Assembly (NCBI RefSeq): GCF_900302455.1
Contig: NZ_ONZG01000005.1
Location: forward strand, 62,001-126,000
Origin: Falsiruegeria mediterranea M17
Lineage (GTDB): Bacteria; Pseudomonadota; Alphaproteobacteria; Rhodobacterales; Rhodobacteraceae
Length of the DNA stretch: 64,000 nt
Direction of reading: 5' to 3'
The translations under genes and the position numbers were made by a program. Of the stretch, positions 9,339 to 18,349 are shown piece by piece. Below the pieces are notes generated by a model. That model had not been told where the DNA came from and ran no database searches. It saw only the letters and a program-made list of their open reading frames with translations. Numbering within the stretch: position 1 is the stretch's first letter; each line of letters starts with the position of its first letter.

Positions 9339-9407
9339 CACGCTATCATCCCGCGATTTCTTGGGGTATGCCGAGCGCGACGAGGAATCAATTTACGGGA
9401 AAGTGAT

Positions 9408-10289
9408 ATGTCCAAGGCAGAACAGCGCGAACAGATGGCCAACGGCGCGGGTTTCATCGCGGCCCTCGACCAGAGCGGCGGCTCGACCCCCAAGGCGCTG
9501 GCGCTTTATGGCGTTGATGCAGCGCAGTACGGATCCGAAGAAGAAATGTTCGCCGAGATCCAGAACATGCGTGCCCGCATCATCCTGTCGGACGACTTTG
9601 ACAAGAACAAGGTGATCGGCGCGATCCTTTTTGAACGCACCTTGGGCGAGCAGATCAACGGCAAATCCGTGGCCGATTACATCTGGTCGGAAAAAGGCGT
9701 TGTGCCGTTCCTGAAGATCGACAAGGGCTTGGAAGATGAGGCCAACGGCGTTCAGATGATGAAGCCGATCCCGGGCCTGGCGGACACTCTGGCCAAGGCG
9801 ACGGGTGTGTTCGGTACCAAGGAACGCTCGGTCATCCATGAGGCCAACGCGACAGGCATCGCTGCCGTCGTGGCGCAGCAGTTCGACGTGGCCCGCGAAG
9901 TCATCGCAGCAGGCATGGTTCCGATCGTCGAGCCCGAGGTGAACATCCATTCGGAAACCAAGGCCGAGGCTGAGGCGATCCTGAAAGCGGAAATCCTGAA
10001 AAACCTGGACACTCTGGAAGATGGTCAGGACGTGATGCTCAAGCTGACCATCCCGTCCGAGGCGAACCTTTATGACGCACTGGCCGATCATGCCCGCGTT
10101 GTACGCGTGGTGGCCCTGTCAGGTGGCTATTCGACCGAGCAAGCCTGTGATCTGCTGAGCCAGAACGGCAAGATGATCGCATCATTCTCGCGTGCGCTGA
10201 CCGAAGGCCTGTCCAAGCAGCAGTCGGATGATGAATTCAACGCTGCGCTTGGCAGCAACATCGACAAGATCTACCGCGCGTCGATCTGA
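9408..10289 (+). CDS. fda: Class I fructose-bisphosphate aldolase
   Basis: The 293-residue protein begins with GAGFIAALDQSGGSTPKALALYGV, the signature of the bacterial class I (Schiff-base) aldolases of the Staphylococcus fda type. KLTIPSEANLY and VVRVVALSGGYSTEQACDLL further along also fit. It splits fructose 1,6-bisphosphate into glyceraldehyde 3-phosphate and dihydroxyacetone phosphate without a metal. It appears to be a single-gene unit, ended by the hairpin at 10339-10370. Confidence 0.93.
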   Translation: MSKAEQREQMANGAGFIAALDQSGGSTPKALALYGVDAAQYGSEEEMFAEIQNMRARIILSDDFDKNKVIGAILFERTLGEQINGKSVADYIWSEKGVVPFLKIDKGLEDEANGVQMMKPIPGLADTLAKATGVFGTKERSVIHEANATGIAAVVAQQFDVAREVIAAGMVPIVEPEVNIHSETKAEAEAILKAEILKNLDTLEDGQDVMLKLTIPSEANLYDALADHARVVRVVALSGGYSTEQACDLLSQNGKMIASFSRALTEGLSKQQSDDEFNAALGSNIDKIYRASI

Positions 10290-10338
10290 GTGCTGATGAA
10301 AGAGACAGCCACCCGTGGCTGACGAAATGTATGAGATT

Positions 10339-10370
10339 GACCTGCCAAGTGATTGGCGGGTCTTTTTCTT
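10339..10370 (+). terminator. Terminator after aldolase gene
   Basis: A 10-bp stem GACCTGCCAA/TTGGCGGGTC (one G-U pair) with a GTGA loop is followed by TTTTTCTT. It lies about 50 bases after the aldolase stop codon. Confidence 0.85.
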
Positions 10371-10432
10371 TGACGATGTCGATCTGCTAATTGAAACTAC
10401 GGGGACTTTGTCCCCTTCCTCACGGCGTTTAC

Positions 10433-11482
10433 ATGTCCGAACCTCGCGTCCCTGTCACCTTGCTCACCGGGTTTTTGGGGGTGGGGAAGACAACCCTCCT
10501 CAATAATGTGCTGACGCATCCTGATACAGGGCGCGTGGCGGTGGTCGTGAATGAGTTTGGCGATGCCGGGTTGGATCATGAGATCATCGAGGTTACCCCC
10601 GAAGATATCACCTTGTTATCCTCGGGTTGCATCTGTTGTTCGCTGCGCGGTGACCTTGTCGAGGCAATTCCCAATCTGCTGACACGTCGGGAACGCGGTG
10701 AATTGGAATTCGATCGGATCGTGATCGAGACGACCGGGCTTGCCGATCCCAGCCCGATCCAACGTACGCTGATCATGGAACCGTCCCTGGCCAAGCTGAT
10801 CAAGCTCGACGGTATCGTGACCTTGGTGGACGCGGTCAACGGGGCGAAAACCCTGGACGCGCATTTCGAGGCGGTTTCGCAGGCGACGATGGCAGATCTG
10901 ATTGTGTTGACCAAAACGGATATCGCTGAGACCGCGCAGATCCAACACTTGCGTGCGAGGCTGGAGCGACTGAATGCGGCGCGGATCATTGAAGTGGACG
11001 AAGCGGTTGCCCAACCTGCGCTTCTCTGGGCTTGTTCGGCCATCAAACAAGATGCACCGCAGGCGGATGTCCTGACCTGGTTGACCCCAAAGCCGGACAC
11101 GGCCAAGGGCGATCCCTTTGCAAACCTGTCAGGATTTGCCCCAAGCGCACCTGCCAACGTTGCAGTTCTGTCGGTGCATGAGGGGCGTATCGAGTCCGCC
11201 TCATTGGTCGTGGACAAACCCCTGGATCGTCAACGGCTTGGAATATGGCTCAGCGATCTGATCATGGGGCAGGGCGAGAACATCTTGCGGGTCAAAGGGA
11301 TTCTCTTTTTCAAAGGCGAAGACACCCCGACAGTGTTTCACTGTGTGCAGCACACCATCGAGCCCCCCGTGCAGTTGAAAACCTGGTATGGGGGCGACCG
11401 GCGCTCAAAGATCGTGATCATTGCACGGGATATGTCCAGCAGCCGTTTGCAGAGCTTGCTAAGCGCGATCGAAACGACATGA
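10433..11482 (+). CDS. CobW/COG0523-family P-loop GTPase (metallochaperone-like)
   Basis: The 349-residue protein has a P-loop GFLGVGKTT near residue 13, the family metal motif CICC (GCICCSLRGD, Cys66, 68 and 69), and a typical CobW C-terminal domain ending with the conserved WYGGDRRSKIVIIARDM. Members use GTP to deliver zinc, cobalt or other metals to client enzymes. No cobalamin genes are nearby, so zinc handling is as likely as a role in cobalamin synthesis. The ATG at 10433 was chosen because SEPRVPVTLLTGFLG immediately follows; an in-frame TTG 42 bases upstream has no support. Confidence 0.9.
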   Translation: MSEPRVPVTLLTGFLGVGKTTLLNNVLTHPDTGRVAVVVNEFGDAGLDHEIIEVTPEDITLLSSGCICCSLRGDLVEAIPNLLTRRERGELEFDRIVIETTGLADPSPIQRTLIMEPSLAKLIKLDGIVTLVDAVNGAKTLDAHFEAVSQATMADLIVLTKTDIAETAQIQHLRARLERLNAARIIEVDEAVAQPALLWACSAIKQDAPQADVLTWLTPKPDTAKGDPFANLSGFAPSAPANVAVLSVHEGRIESASLVVDKPLDRQRLGIWLSDLIMGQGENILRVKGILFFKGEDTPTVFHCVQHTIEPPVQLKTWYGGDRRSKIVIIARDMSSSRLQSLLSAIETT

Positions 11483-11499
11483 GCGACAGCTGACCGCGT

Positions 11500-12108
11500 T
11501 CAAACGGGTTTCACAAAGCTTTTTCGCAACTCTGTTGCTTTGTCGCGCATGACGCAGCCGATGGCGTGGTCATTGACCAGCCCCATGGCTTGCATGAATG
11601 CAAAGACGGTGGTGGGGCCGACAAACTTCCACCCGCGCTTTTTCAGATCCTTGGACATCGCGGTTGAAGCCGGGATGATGCTGGCGGTCTGGGGTTCGGG
11701 CAGGTCTGCGGGATCGGGTTCATAGGACCAGACATAAGCGGCCAGAGAACCACGTTCAGCCACCAGCTCTTGCGCGCGCTTGGCGTTGTTGATCACGGCC
11801 TCGATCTTGCCGCGATGGCGGATGATGCCCGCGTCTTGCAGCAATCGCTGTACGTCCTTGTCGTCGAACTTGGCCATCTTGTTGAAATCGAACTGCGCAA
11901 AAGCCGCGCGAAAGTTCTCGCGTTTGGCCAAAATGGTTCGCCAACTCAGGCCCGATTGAAAGCTCTCAAGACAGAACTTTTCGAATAGGCGCTGATCATC
12001 TCCGACAGGGTATCCCCATTCGGTGTCATGATACCCCACGAACTCGGGCGCCGAGGCGCTCCACGCGCAACGGGATTGGTCGTCAGGACCGGCGATCAGT
12101 TTTGTCAT
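11500..12108 (-). CDS. tag: DNA-3-methyladenine glycosylase I
   Basis: The 202-residue protein matches Tag from its start (RCAWSASAPEFVGYHDTEWGYP) through LFEKFCLESFQSGLSWRTIL to the C-terminal KFVGPTTVFAFMQAMGLVNDH. The early Cys and late His segments contribute to the zinc site of this family. It removes 3-methyladenine from DNA to begin base excision repair. Its ATG overlaps the stop of the YciI-like gene by four bases, making it the last gene of a minus-strand chain that begins with fumC. Confidence 0.95.
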   Translation of the reverse strand: MTKLIAGPDDQSRCAWSASAPEFVGYHDTEWGYPVGDDQRLFEKFCLESFQSGLSWRTILAKRENFRAAFAQFDFNKMAKFDDKDVQRLLQDAGIIRHRGKIEAVINNAKRAQELVAERGSLAAYVWSYEPDPADLPEPQTASIIPASTAMSKDLKKRGWKFVGPTTVFAFMQAMGLVNDHAIGCVMRDKATELRKSFVKPV

Positions 12109-12404
12109 CTCGCGTCCTCGGGGATCAGATGCGTCATGGCATCACTGGCAACACTTGGGGACATTTCCAAAATCTCAGGCTGAGCGACGCCATACACCAC
12201 AAAAGGGTCTTTGGCGATGCGCGCCTCAATATCGGCACGCGTGGTGTTTCGAGCCAGTATGGCCCCGCCCACATCGGTGAGCCGACCGGCCAGGTCAAAG
12301 ACCCCTTCTTCAAAGCCTTGGGTCAACCAAGCCTTGTGTGCGGGAAAATGATGCTCGGCCATATGGCCGTTGTCTTTGGTCAGTCGCAGAAGAATAATGA
12401 ACAT
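12105..12404 (-). CDS. YciI-like protein
   Basis: This 99-residue protein looks like the YciI family (ferredoxin-like alpha-beta fold): MFIILLRL at the start, HKAWL in the first third, and DPFVVYGVAQPEILEM near the end. YciI proteins are small, often dimeric, with few known reactions. It lies 18 bases after the ribbon-helix-helix gene and overlaps tag (ATGA), which suggests co-translation. Its function here is unknown. Confidence 0.8.
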   Translation of the reverse strand: MFIILLRLTKDNGHMAEHHFPAHKAWLTQGFEEGVFDLAGRLTDVGGAILARNTTRADIEARIAKDPFVVYGVAQPEILEMSPSVASDAMTHLIPEDAR

Positions 12405-12422
12405 GGCCCGACTGTACGAAGC

Positions 12423-12656
12423 CTAGCCAGTCTTGTCCTGTGAATTCTTGTACCAGTTTAGCACAAAGACGCGGATGGCCGAGGCAAGGCCGGTTTCGGG
12501 GTCGCGTGCAACATCAATTTCAGCGGCCAATACATTGATTGGATTTCCTTTTGCTTTCGCGATCTCTCGGAATGCCAGCCAAAATTCATCCTCCAGAGAA
12601 ACCGAAGTTCGATGGCCCTTGAGCGTCAGAGAGCGTTTGATCGGGGGGCCGCTCAT
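12423..12656 (-). CDS. Ribbon-helix-helix domain protein
   Basis: This 77-residue protein has the pattern KRSLTLKGHRTSVSLEDEFW, a short beta strand then helices, as in the ribbon-helix-helix DNA-binding families common in alphaproteobacteria. The C-terminal ASAIRVFVLNWY is also typical. It may be a small transcription regulator; no operator can be assigned. Its ATG overlaps the stop of the DUF4169 gene (ATGA). Confidence 0.8.
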   Translation of the reverse strand: MSGPPIKRSLTLKGHRTSVSLEDEFWLAFREIAKAKGNPINVLAAEIDVARDPETGLASAIRVFVLNWYKNSQDKTG

Positions 12657-12829
12657 TCCTCGGCCTTGTGCCCGTCCAGATCGCGTTTGGCCTTGTCCGC
12701 ACGCGCTTGGGTCAAGTCCTTTTCAGCCTTTGTGCGGCCAAATTTGACGGCGTTCTGGTCAGCGCGGGCCTTTTTCTCGGCCCGCGCTTTTTCTTTTCGA
12801 AACCGGTTCAGGTTGACCGGTTCCGCCAT
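12653..12829 (-). CDS. DUF4169-family small basic protein
   Basis: A 58-residue reading frame starts at the ATG at 12829, which overlaps the fumC stop, and ends in a TGA overlapping the start of the next gene. The protein starts [20 protein letters not shown] and is almost wholly charged and helical, matching DUF4169 proteins that often follow fumC in this group. The function is unknown. Tight overlap on both sides is the main support besides family resemblance. Confidence 0.85.
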   Translation of the reverse strand: MAEPVNLNRFRKEKARAEKKARADQNAVKFGRTKAEKDLTQARADKAKRDLDGHKAEE

Positions 12830-14223
12830 CAGTCTTTTGGCCCGATCATCTGTTCGGGGCGGACAACCGCGTCAAACGTCGCCTCGTCGACAAAGCCAAG
12901 TGCGATGGCTTCCTCTTTCAGGGTCGTGCCGTTCTTGTGCGCGGTCTTGGCAACCTTTGTGGCGTTGTCATAACCGATGGTCGGCGCCAGAGCCGTCACC
13001 AGCATCAGCGATTCCTTCATCAGCTTGTCGATGCGCGGCTCGTTGGCCTGAATGCCAAGCAGCATCCGCTCGGTAAAACTGTCGGCGACATCACCCAACA
13101 GCTGCATGGATTGCAGCAGGTTGTAAGACATCATCGGGTTGTAAACGTTCAACTCAAAGTGGCCTTGCGAACCTGCAAAGGTCATCGCGGCGTTGTTGCC
13201 CATGACGTGGGCTGCAACTTGCGTCATCGCCTCGGCCTGGGTCGGGTTGACCTTGCCCGGCATGATCGATGAGCCCGGCTCGTTTTCCGGCAGGATTAGT
13301 TCGCCAAGACCCGAACGCGGGCCAGAGCCCAGGAAGCGGATGTCGTTGGCGATCTTGTACATCGAGCCCGCAACAGTGGCCAAAGCACCGGACATAAAGA
13401 CCATGGCGTCATGCGCGGCCAGTGCTTCGAACTTGTTGGGCGCGGTGACAAAGGGCAGGCCGGTGATCTCGGCCATATTGGCGGCGACCGTCTCGCCCCA
13501 GCCTTTTTGCGTGTTCAGGCCGGTGCCAACAGCAGTGCCGCCTTGTGCCAACTCATAAATGCCGGGTAGGGCCGCTTCGACGCGGGCGATGCCCTGACGG
13601 ATCTGATGGGCATAGCCGCCAAATTCCTGGCCCAGGGTCAGCGGAGTCGCGTCCTGAGTGTGCGTCCGGCCGATCTTGATGATGTCCTTGAACTCTTCTG
13701 CCTTCTGCTCCAGTCCCTCGGCCAGTTTGGTCAAGCCAGGCAACAGCACATCGCGCACGGTCATCGCGGCGGCGATGTGCATCGCGGTGGGGAAAGTGTC
13801 GTTCGACGACTGGCCCATGTTGCAGTGATCGTTCGGGTGGACCGGGTCCTTGGAACCGATGACGCCGCCCAGGATCTCAATCGCGCGGTTTGCGATCACC
13901 TCGTTCGAGTTCATGTTCGATTGCGTGCCCGAACCGGTTTGCCAGACAACGAGGGGGAAATTGTCGTCAAAATTGCCTTCGAACACTTCGCCGGCGGCCT
14001 GAATAACCGCATCGGCAATCTTGGCGTCCAGCTTGCCGCTCTCCTTGTTGGCCATGGCGCAGGCCTTTTTGATCACGCCGAGCGCGCGCACGATTGCGAC
14101 CGGCTGCTTTTCCCAACCGATCGGGAAGTTCATGATCGAACGCTGCGTCTGCGCGCCCCAGTACTTGTCTGTGGGGACCTCCAGCGGGCCAAAGCTGTCG
14201 GTTTCGGTGCGGGTATCGGACAT
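12829..14223 (-). CDS. fumC: Class II fumarate hydratase
   Basis: The 464-residue protein begins [28 protein letters not shown] and contains the fumarase/aspartase signature [21 protein letters not shown] and [11 protein letters not shown]. It reversibly hydrates fumarate to malate in the citric acid cycle as a tetramer without an iron-sulfur cluster. The ATG at 14223 fits the usual N-terminus; a longer frame of 30 codons upstream has no family resemblance. It heads a chain with DUF4169, RHH, YciI and tag. Confidence 0.97.
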   Translation of the reverse strand: MSDTRTETDSFGPLEVPTDKYWGAQTQRSIMNFPIGWEKQPVAIVRALGVIKKACAMANKESGKLDAKIADAVIQAAGEVFEGNFDDNFPLVVWQTGSGTQSNMNSNEVIANRAIEILGGVIGSKDPVHPNDHCNMGQSSNDTFPTAMHIAAAMTVRDVLLPGLTKLAEGLEQKAEEFKDIIKIGRTHTQDATPLTLGQEFGGYAHQIRQGIARVEAALPGIYELAQGGTAVGTGLNTQKGWGETVAANMAEITGLPFVTAPNKFEALAAHDAMVFMSGALATVAGSMYKIANDIRFLGSGPRSGLGELILPENEPGSSIMPGKVNPTQAEAMTQVAAHVMGNNAAMTFAGSQGHFELNVYNPMMSYNLLQSMQLLGDVADSFTERMLLGIQANEPRIDKLMKESLMLVTALAPTIGYDNATKVAKTAHKNGTTLKEEAIALGFVDEATFDAVVRPEQMIGPKD

Positions 14224-14438
14224 GTATTCACTCCGGTTGGTATGCGTTTGTATGCCGTTTAGCCAAGGCAGCCCATTCGCGCAATTGGCCAGTTGCGCGC
14301 AGCATAAAACCAACGCCAGCCAAGGTATAGACGCCGATCACGTTCATTTTTCCGCGTGCAGTGTGAACTGGGCCATTGTTCCCAGGTCGGCGCGGGTTAG
14401 AATGAAAGTTAGAACCCCACCCCGCGAAAGGACATTTG

Positions 14439-15002
14439 ATGCGCTATTCCAGCTTGAGACCAATGAGACCTGCGATTTGGGTCTTGGCGTCTGCACTTGT
14501 TCTGTTGCTCACCGGAATGGTGCAAGCAGGCTCCGGTTTGATCGAGCCTTTTGTAGGTGAATACAAAGGGTCAGCCGAGGTTATTAATGCGGATGGCTCG
14601 AGCACGCCGCGTGACATGAGTGTCGAAATCGGCGAGACCAAGGACGGGTTCAACGTCACCTGGAGCTCAACCACCTACAAGCCGGACGGGCGCACCAAGG
14701 AGAAATCTTATTCCGTTGATTTCCTGCCGACAGATCGCGCAGGTGTCTTTTCTGCGGCGATGAAGCGCAATGTGTTCGGCCATGCAACGCAACTCGATCC
14801 GATGAAGGGCGAGCCTTATGTTTGGGGGCAGATCGTGAGTGACACGTTGACGGTCTACAACTTGTTCATCGACGCAACGGGCGGTTACGAGTTGCAGCAG
14901 TTTGATCGCACAATAACCGAAGGGGGCCTGATGTTGGCATTTTCGCGTTTGAGCAACGGGAAAGAGGCGCGAACGGTTGAGACCTTCCTCGAAAAACAGT
15001 GA
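14439..15002 (+). CDS. Secreted protein of unknown function
   Basis: This 187-residue protein has an N-terminal signal peptide (hydrophobic WVLASALVLLLTGMVQAGS) followed by a soluble domain starting EPFVGEYKGSAEV that looks like a beta-rich lipocalin-like barrel: GFNVTWSSTTY, GRTKEKSYSVDF and GGYELQQFDRTITEGGLMLAF. I do not recognise a named family. GAAAGGA lies 8 bases before the ATG. It is followed by a shared terminator and is probably periplasmic. Confidence 0.8.
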   Translation: MRYSSLRPMRPAIWVLASALVLLLTGMVQAGSGLIEPFVGEYKGSAEVINADGSSTPRDMSVEIGETKDGFNVTWSSTTYKPDGRTKEKSYSVDFLPTDRAGVFSAAMKRNVFGHATQLDPMKGEPYVWGQIVSDTLTVYNLFIDATGGYELQQFDRTITEGGLMLAFSRLSNGKEARTVETFLEKQ

Positions 15003-15010
15003 GGTCACAC

Positions 15011-15043
15011 AGGAAAACGCCCGCAACTTGCGGGCGTTTTCCT
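15011..15043. terminator. Bidirectional terminator
   Basis: A 15-bp stem AGGAAAACGCCCGCA/TGCGGGCGTTTTCCT with a 3-base loop lies between two convergent genes, the secreted protein gene and sspB. Runs of T occur within the stem arm on both strands, so it can serve both. Confidence 0.85.
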
Positions 15044-15059
15044 GAGCAAGAACAAACTG

Positions 15060-15530
15060 TTACTTGCGGAAACTGTCGAGCGATACGACCTCGGCATCGT
15101 GGGGGGTGTCATCTTCGACCTCTTCCGCCATATCCGCCTCAACCACGATGGGTTTGTCTTCCTCGTCCTCTTCGGACTCGCCGGTTTCAAACCGCAGACC
15201 AAATTCCACCGATGGATCCACAAAGGTCTTGATCGCATCGTATGGGATATAGAGCGGCTCGGGCGCGTCGCCAAAGTTCAGCGTGATCGCGAACCCGTCG
15301 TCACCAACTTCCAGATTTTCGAACCAATGCTGCATGACAACAGTCATTTCCCCGGGGTAGCGATCTGACAGCCAATCGGCCAATTCAGCATCGGGGTGCG
15401 AGGTGTCGAAGGTGATGAAAAAGTGGTGTGCACCAGGCAGTCCATGCTGGGCGACGTCTTGCAGAACGGTCTTGATCAGACCGCGCATCGCCGTGTGCAT
15501 GAGGTTTCCGTAGTCGATGTCCCGAGACAT
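15060..15530 (-). CDS. sspB: SspB-family ClpXP adaptor protein
   Basis: The 156-residue protein fits alphaproteobacterial SspB. It has an N-terminal substrate-binding domain (MRGLIKTVL, HHFFITFDTSHP, YPGEMTVVMQHWFENL, FAITLNFG), an acidic linker, and a short C-terminal tail (EVVSLDSFRK) of the kind that docks on ClpX. SspB brings ssrA-tagged proteins to the ClpXP protease. The tmRNA gene that makes such tags is about 3 kb away in this window. GAGGAAA precedes the ATG. Confidence 0.92.
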   Translation of the reverse strand: MSRDIDYGNLMHTAMRGLIKTVLQDVAQHGLPGAHHFFITFDTSHPDAELADWLSDRYPGEMTVVMQHWFENLEVGDDGFAITLNFGDAPEPLYIPYDAIKTFVDPSVEFGLRFETGESEEDEEDKPIVVEADMAEEVEDDTPHDAEVVSLDSFRK

Positions 15531-15607
15531 GTCATTTCCTCAAAAAGTCTTGCCCTCACCATAGTGGATTCGGAGGGAAACGAAAGAGCAGCCGACACAC
15601 TAAATGC

Positions 15608-16855
15608 TTAAAGCAGATGGACGGCCGCCCCCAGTGCCGCCATCAGGATCAATGTCTCGCCCAAGCCCCGTTTGAAGCCCCAAATCCAAACGGCCGCAAC
15701 CAGGCAAAAGATGCCCGCCGTCACGTCGATTGTGGACCAGTCTGGCATTGGAAATGACAGAACGCCCCACGTGCTCTGTCCGACATCTGCAAAAAGAACA
15801 TGCAAGGCAAACCAGACCGACAGGTTCAGGATGATGCCGACAACGGTGGCTGTGATGGCCTGCAATGCGGCCGCCAGGCGTGGGCGGGCAGAGATATGGT
15901 CCAGGTAAGGCGCGGCCAGGAATATCCAGAGGAAACAGGGCACAAAGGTTGCCCAAAGCGCCACGATCCCGGCCGCAATTGCCAGCGTTGCGCCACCCTG
16001 CAGTTGCCCGGTCAGCATGGCCACGAACTGCGTCACCAGGATTAGCGGCCCTGGCGTTGTTTCGGCCAGACCAAGCGCGTCAATCATCTGGTCGGTGCCA
16101 ATCCAGCCGTATTGGTCGACGATGGTTTGCGTCATGTAGGCCAGCACCGCATAGGCCCCGCCAAAAGTGACAACGGCGAGCTTGGCAAAGAACCAGCCAA
16201 GATCCGCGAGCAGCGTTTGTTCCGTCAGTGTCAATGCCACAAGCGGCAACAACCACAAGCCGCCCCAGATCAAAGCCGTCCGCAGCGTGGCGCCCGTGTC
16301 GACTTGGGACAGAGGTGGGGTCTCTCCCGGCTGTGCCGTCGCATAGCCCCAAATCGCGGCAGCGGCGATGATCAGTGGAAAGGGCAGGTTCAGGGCAAAG
16401 ATCGCCAGGAAACCAAGCCCGGCCAATATCCAGGACGACCGCCCCTTGAGCGCCTTTCTGGACAGGTTTCTGAGTGCCTGCAAAACGATGACGATCACGG
16501 CGGCCTTGATGCCCAGAAACATGGATTGCACCAGAGGCAAATCGCCGAACTGCGCATAAAGCCCAACAAGAATTGCGATCACGAAGGCGCCGGGCAGAAC
16601 GAACAATCCGCCAGCAAGCAGACCGCCCCCGACGCCACGCAACTTCCAGCCGGAATAGGTGGCCAGCTGCATCGCCTCGGGCCCTGGCAACAGCATGCAC
16701 AGCGACAGCGCCCGCAGGTAGGTTTGCTCGTCCAACCATGGGCGATCTTCTACAAGTTCCTTGTGCATCAAGGCGATCTGGGCGGCAGGACCGCCAAAGG
16801 ACATCACGCCGATGTGGCCAAAGACGCGGGCCATGTCAGAATAGCTGGGGGTCAT
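15608..16855 (-). CDS. chrA: Chromate transporter ChrA
   Basis: This 415-residue membrane protein has two homologous halves, each with a CHR motif: FGGPAAQIALMHKELVE with LLPGPEAMQLATYSG in the first, and FGGAYAVLAYMTQTIVD with TTPGPLILVTQFV in the second. That is the long-chain CHR architecture. ChrA extrudes chromate using the membrane potential. The ATG at 16855 overlaps the stop of the rhodanese-ChrB gene by four bases, so the two are co-translated. Confidence 0.95.
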   Translation of the reverse strand: MTPSYSDMARVFGHIGVMSFGGPAAQIALMHKELVEDRPWLDEQTYLRALSLCMLLPGPEAMQLATYSGWKLRGVGGGLLAGGLFVLPGAFVIAILVGLYAQFGDLPLVQSMFLGIKAAVIVIVLQALRNLSRKALKGRSSWILAGLGFLAIFALNLPFPLIIAAAAIWGYATAQPGETPPLSQVDTGATLRTALIWGGLWLLPLVALTLTEQTLLADLGWFFAKLAVVTFGGAYAVLAYMTQTIVDQYGWIGTDQMIDALGLAETTPGPLILVTQFVAMLTGQLQGGATLAIAAGIVALWATFVPCFLWIFLAAPYLDHISARPRLAAALQAITATVVGIILNLSVWFALHVLFADVGQSTWGVLSFPMPDWSTIDVTAGIFCLVAAVWIWGFKRGLGETLILMAALGAAVHLL

Positions 16856-17664
16856 GCGCCGTGCCCTTCGGACCAGGTGTGCTGTTCGCCTTGGCCGTCT
16901 CGCGCCCACCGATAGAGCGCATCATAAAGGATCATTCCTGCGTCCAATTGGTCCAGGTCTGACTTGTAGGCCCGCGACAAGCCAACCGAGATCGCGAGCA
17001 ATCCGGCGGCTTGCGGAGCAAGATCATGCCGGTCGGTGTCGGCGGCTCTGACAACGGTCCCCATTTGCTCGAGCGCCGGTGTTTGCAGACCGAAACCCCG
17101 GATCATCACGTCAAACGTGCAAAGCTCGCCGTCATGGGTCCAGGGTGCGTTAACCGTGTCAAACGCAGTGGCGCTGAACTTTTCAGCCACCGCATCCACC
17201 TCGGAAGGCGGAACGAACAGAAAGCGGGAATAGGGGTCGACGAAACGGCGGATCAGCCATGCACAGGCGATGCGGTCAACCTTGGGCCGGTGGCGCGTGA
17301 CCCAGGTGGTTTGGCCGCCATTTGGCGCGGGTAGGGCGGCCGGGTTCACCGTTGGATATGCGGTATCCCGCCAGGCAACCATTCCCCCTTCAAGCACCTG
17401 TGCGGACGCGCCTGAGCTTCGCAAAATTGCTGCTGCGCCATGGCTCAGCTTCAAACCTTTTTGGCAGACGACCACGACGTCCTTGCCTTGCAGTTCGGAA
17501 CTCAGCTCTTCCACGCGGTTATGGGGCCAACGCAGTGAGCTTGGGATCATATGAGGATCATCGTCGAAATCGGCGTCTATGCGCACGTCAAGAACGACCG
17601 GGCAATCAGGTGTCCCGATCCGACGCATCAGAACGTTGGGGGAAAGAGAATTAAAGGCAGGCAT
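16852..17664 (-). CDS. Rhodanese-ChrB fusion, chromate resistance protein
   Basis: Residues about 1-110 form a rhodanese domain (VVLDVRIDADF; the active-site loop VVVVCQKGLKLSHG keeps the cysteine). The remainder is a ChrB C-terminal domain: WVTRHRPKVDRIACAWLIRRFVDP, FDVMIRGFG and DADTDRHDL. ChrB-type proteins regulate or assist chromate resistance, and the rhodanese part could reduce or relay sulfur. It overlaps chrA (ATGA). The ATG at 17664 has GGAAGGA upstream. Whether it binds DNA is not clear, because the usual ChrB N-terminus is replaced. Confidence 0.9.
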   Translation of the reverse strand: MPAFNSLSPNVLMRRIGTPDCPVVLDVRIDADFDDDPHMIPSSLRWPHNRVEELSSELQGKDVVVVCQKGLKLSHGAAAILRSSGASAQVLEGGMVAWRDTAYPTVNPAALPAPNGGQTTWVTRHRPKVDRIACAWLIRRFVDPYSRFLFVPPSEVDAVAEKFSATAFDTVNAPWTHDGELCTFDVMIRGFGLQTPALEQMGTVVRAADTDRHDLAPQAAGLLAISVGLSRAYKSDLDQLDAGMILYDALYRWARDGQGEQHTWSEGHGA

Positions 17665-17820
17665 GTCGGCATCCTTCCGCTTTGGTACAGCAAAGAATGC
17701 GAAACTTGGGCCTGAGCCTGACGGGGCGTTCGCACGTTGACCCCTTGCGCCATGGGTAACGGAAAGTGACGCATGGGGTCAATGGCCTGGCCGATCACCG
17801 GCCAGATTGGCAACCCGGGT

Positions 17821-18252
17821 TTAGGCCCAGGAAAGCTGCTGCCCGGTCATGCAGACGGGCAGGGTATCTTCGGGCAGCTGGCCCAGCTGTTCAAACAGCG
17901 AGATAAAGTCGAACTGGTTATAGGCCTCGACCACCTTGTCGTCCTTGAACCGTGCCATGACCTGTCCCGTGACCTCGATCGGGGCACCATTGTCGGCCCG
18001 AGACGTGTGAACGTGCAACATCGCCGCCACCCAATCGCCGTTTTCGATGGTTTTGGGCAGCTTCACGTCAATTTCGCCCACGTGATAGCGAAAGGCTGTC
18101 ACAAGGTCACGAAAGTCATCAACACCCACCTGCATTTCGGGGATGATCCCTTCGGCCATCGTTTCAGGGTCAAAGAACTTTTCAATCGCGTCTACATCGC
18201 CATGGACCCAAACTTGGTCGTACCATTCCTTCAACAACTCGGATTTTGTCAT
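17821..18252 (-). CDS. NTF2-like (SnoaL/ester cyclase type) protein
   Basis: This small protein of 143 residues has a cone-shaped NTF2 fold pattern: LLKEWYDQVWVHGDVDAIEKFF at the start and GQVMARFKDDKVVEAYNQFDF late. Related proteins act as isomerases, cyclases or polyketide-tailoring factors, so no reaction is assigned. Two adjacent ATG codons exist; the second (18252) has GGAGGT at proper distance. It stands alone, facing the tmRNA gene's 3' end. Confidence 0.75.
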   Translation of the reverse strand: MTKSELLKEWYDQVWVHGDVDAIEKFFDPETMAEGIIPEMQVGVDDFRDLVTAFRYHVGEIDVKLPKTIENGDWVAAMLHVHTSRADNGAPIEVTGQVMARFKDDKVVEAYNQFDFISLFEQLGQLPEDTLPVCMTGQQLSWA

Positions 18253-18349
18253 CATGCACCTCCATCGTTGCGAGGTCCAAACTGAGACTATGAGGTGAAC
18301 AAATGGTGAATAACCCTGCGCCAAATTGAAAAAAGCACCAACAATTTAG

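Noticed and set aside
17787-17805. CTGGCCG/CGGCCAG hairpin considered as a terminator
   Set aside because: No T-run follows on either strand.
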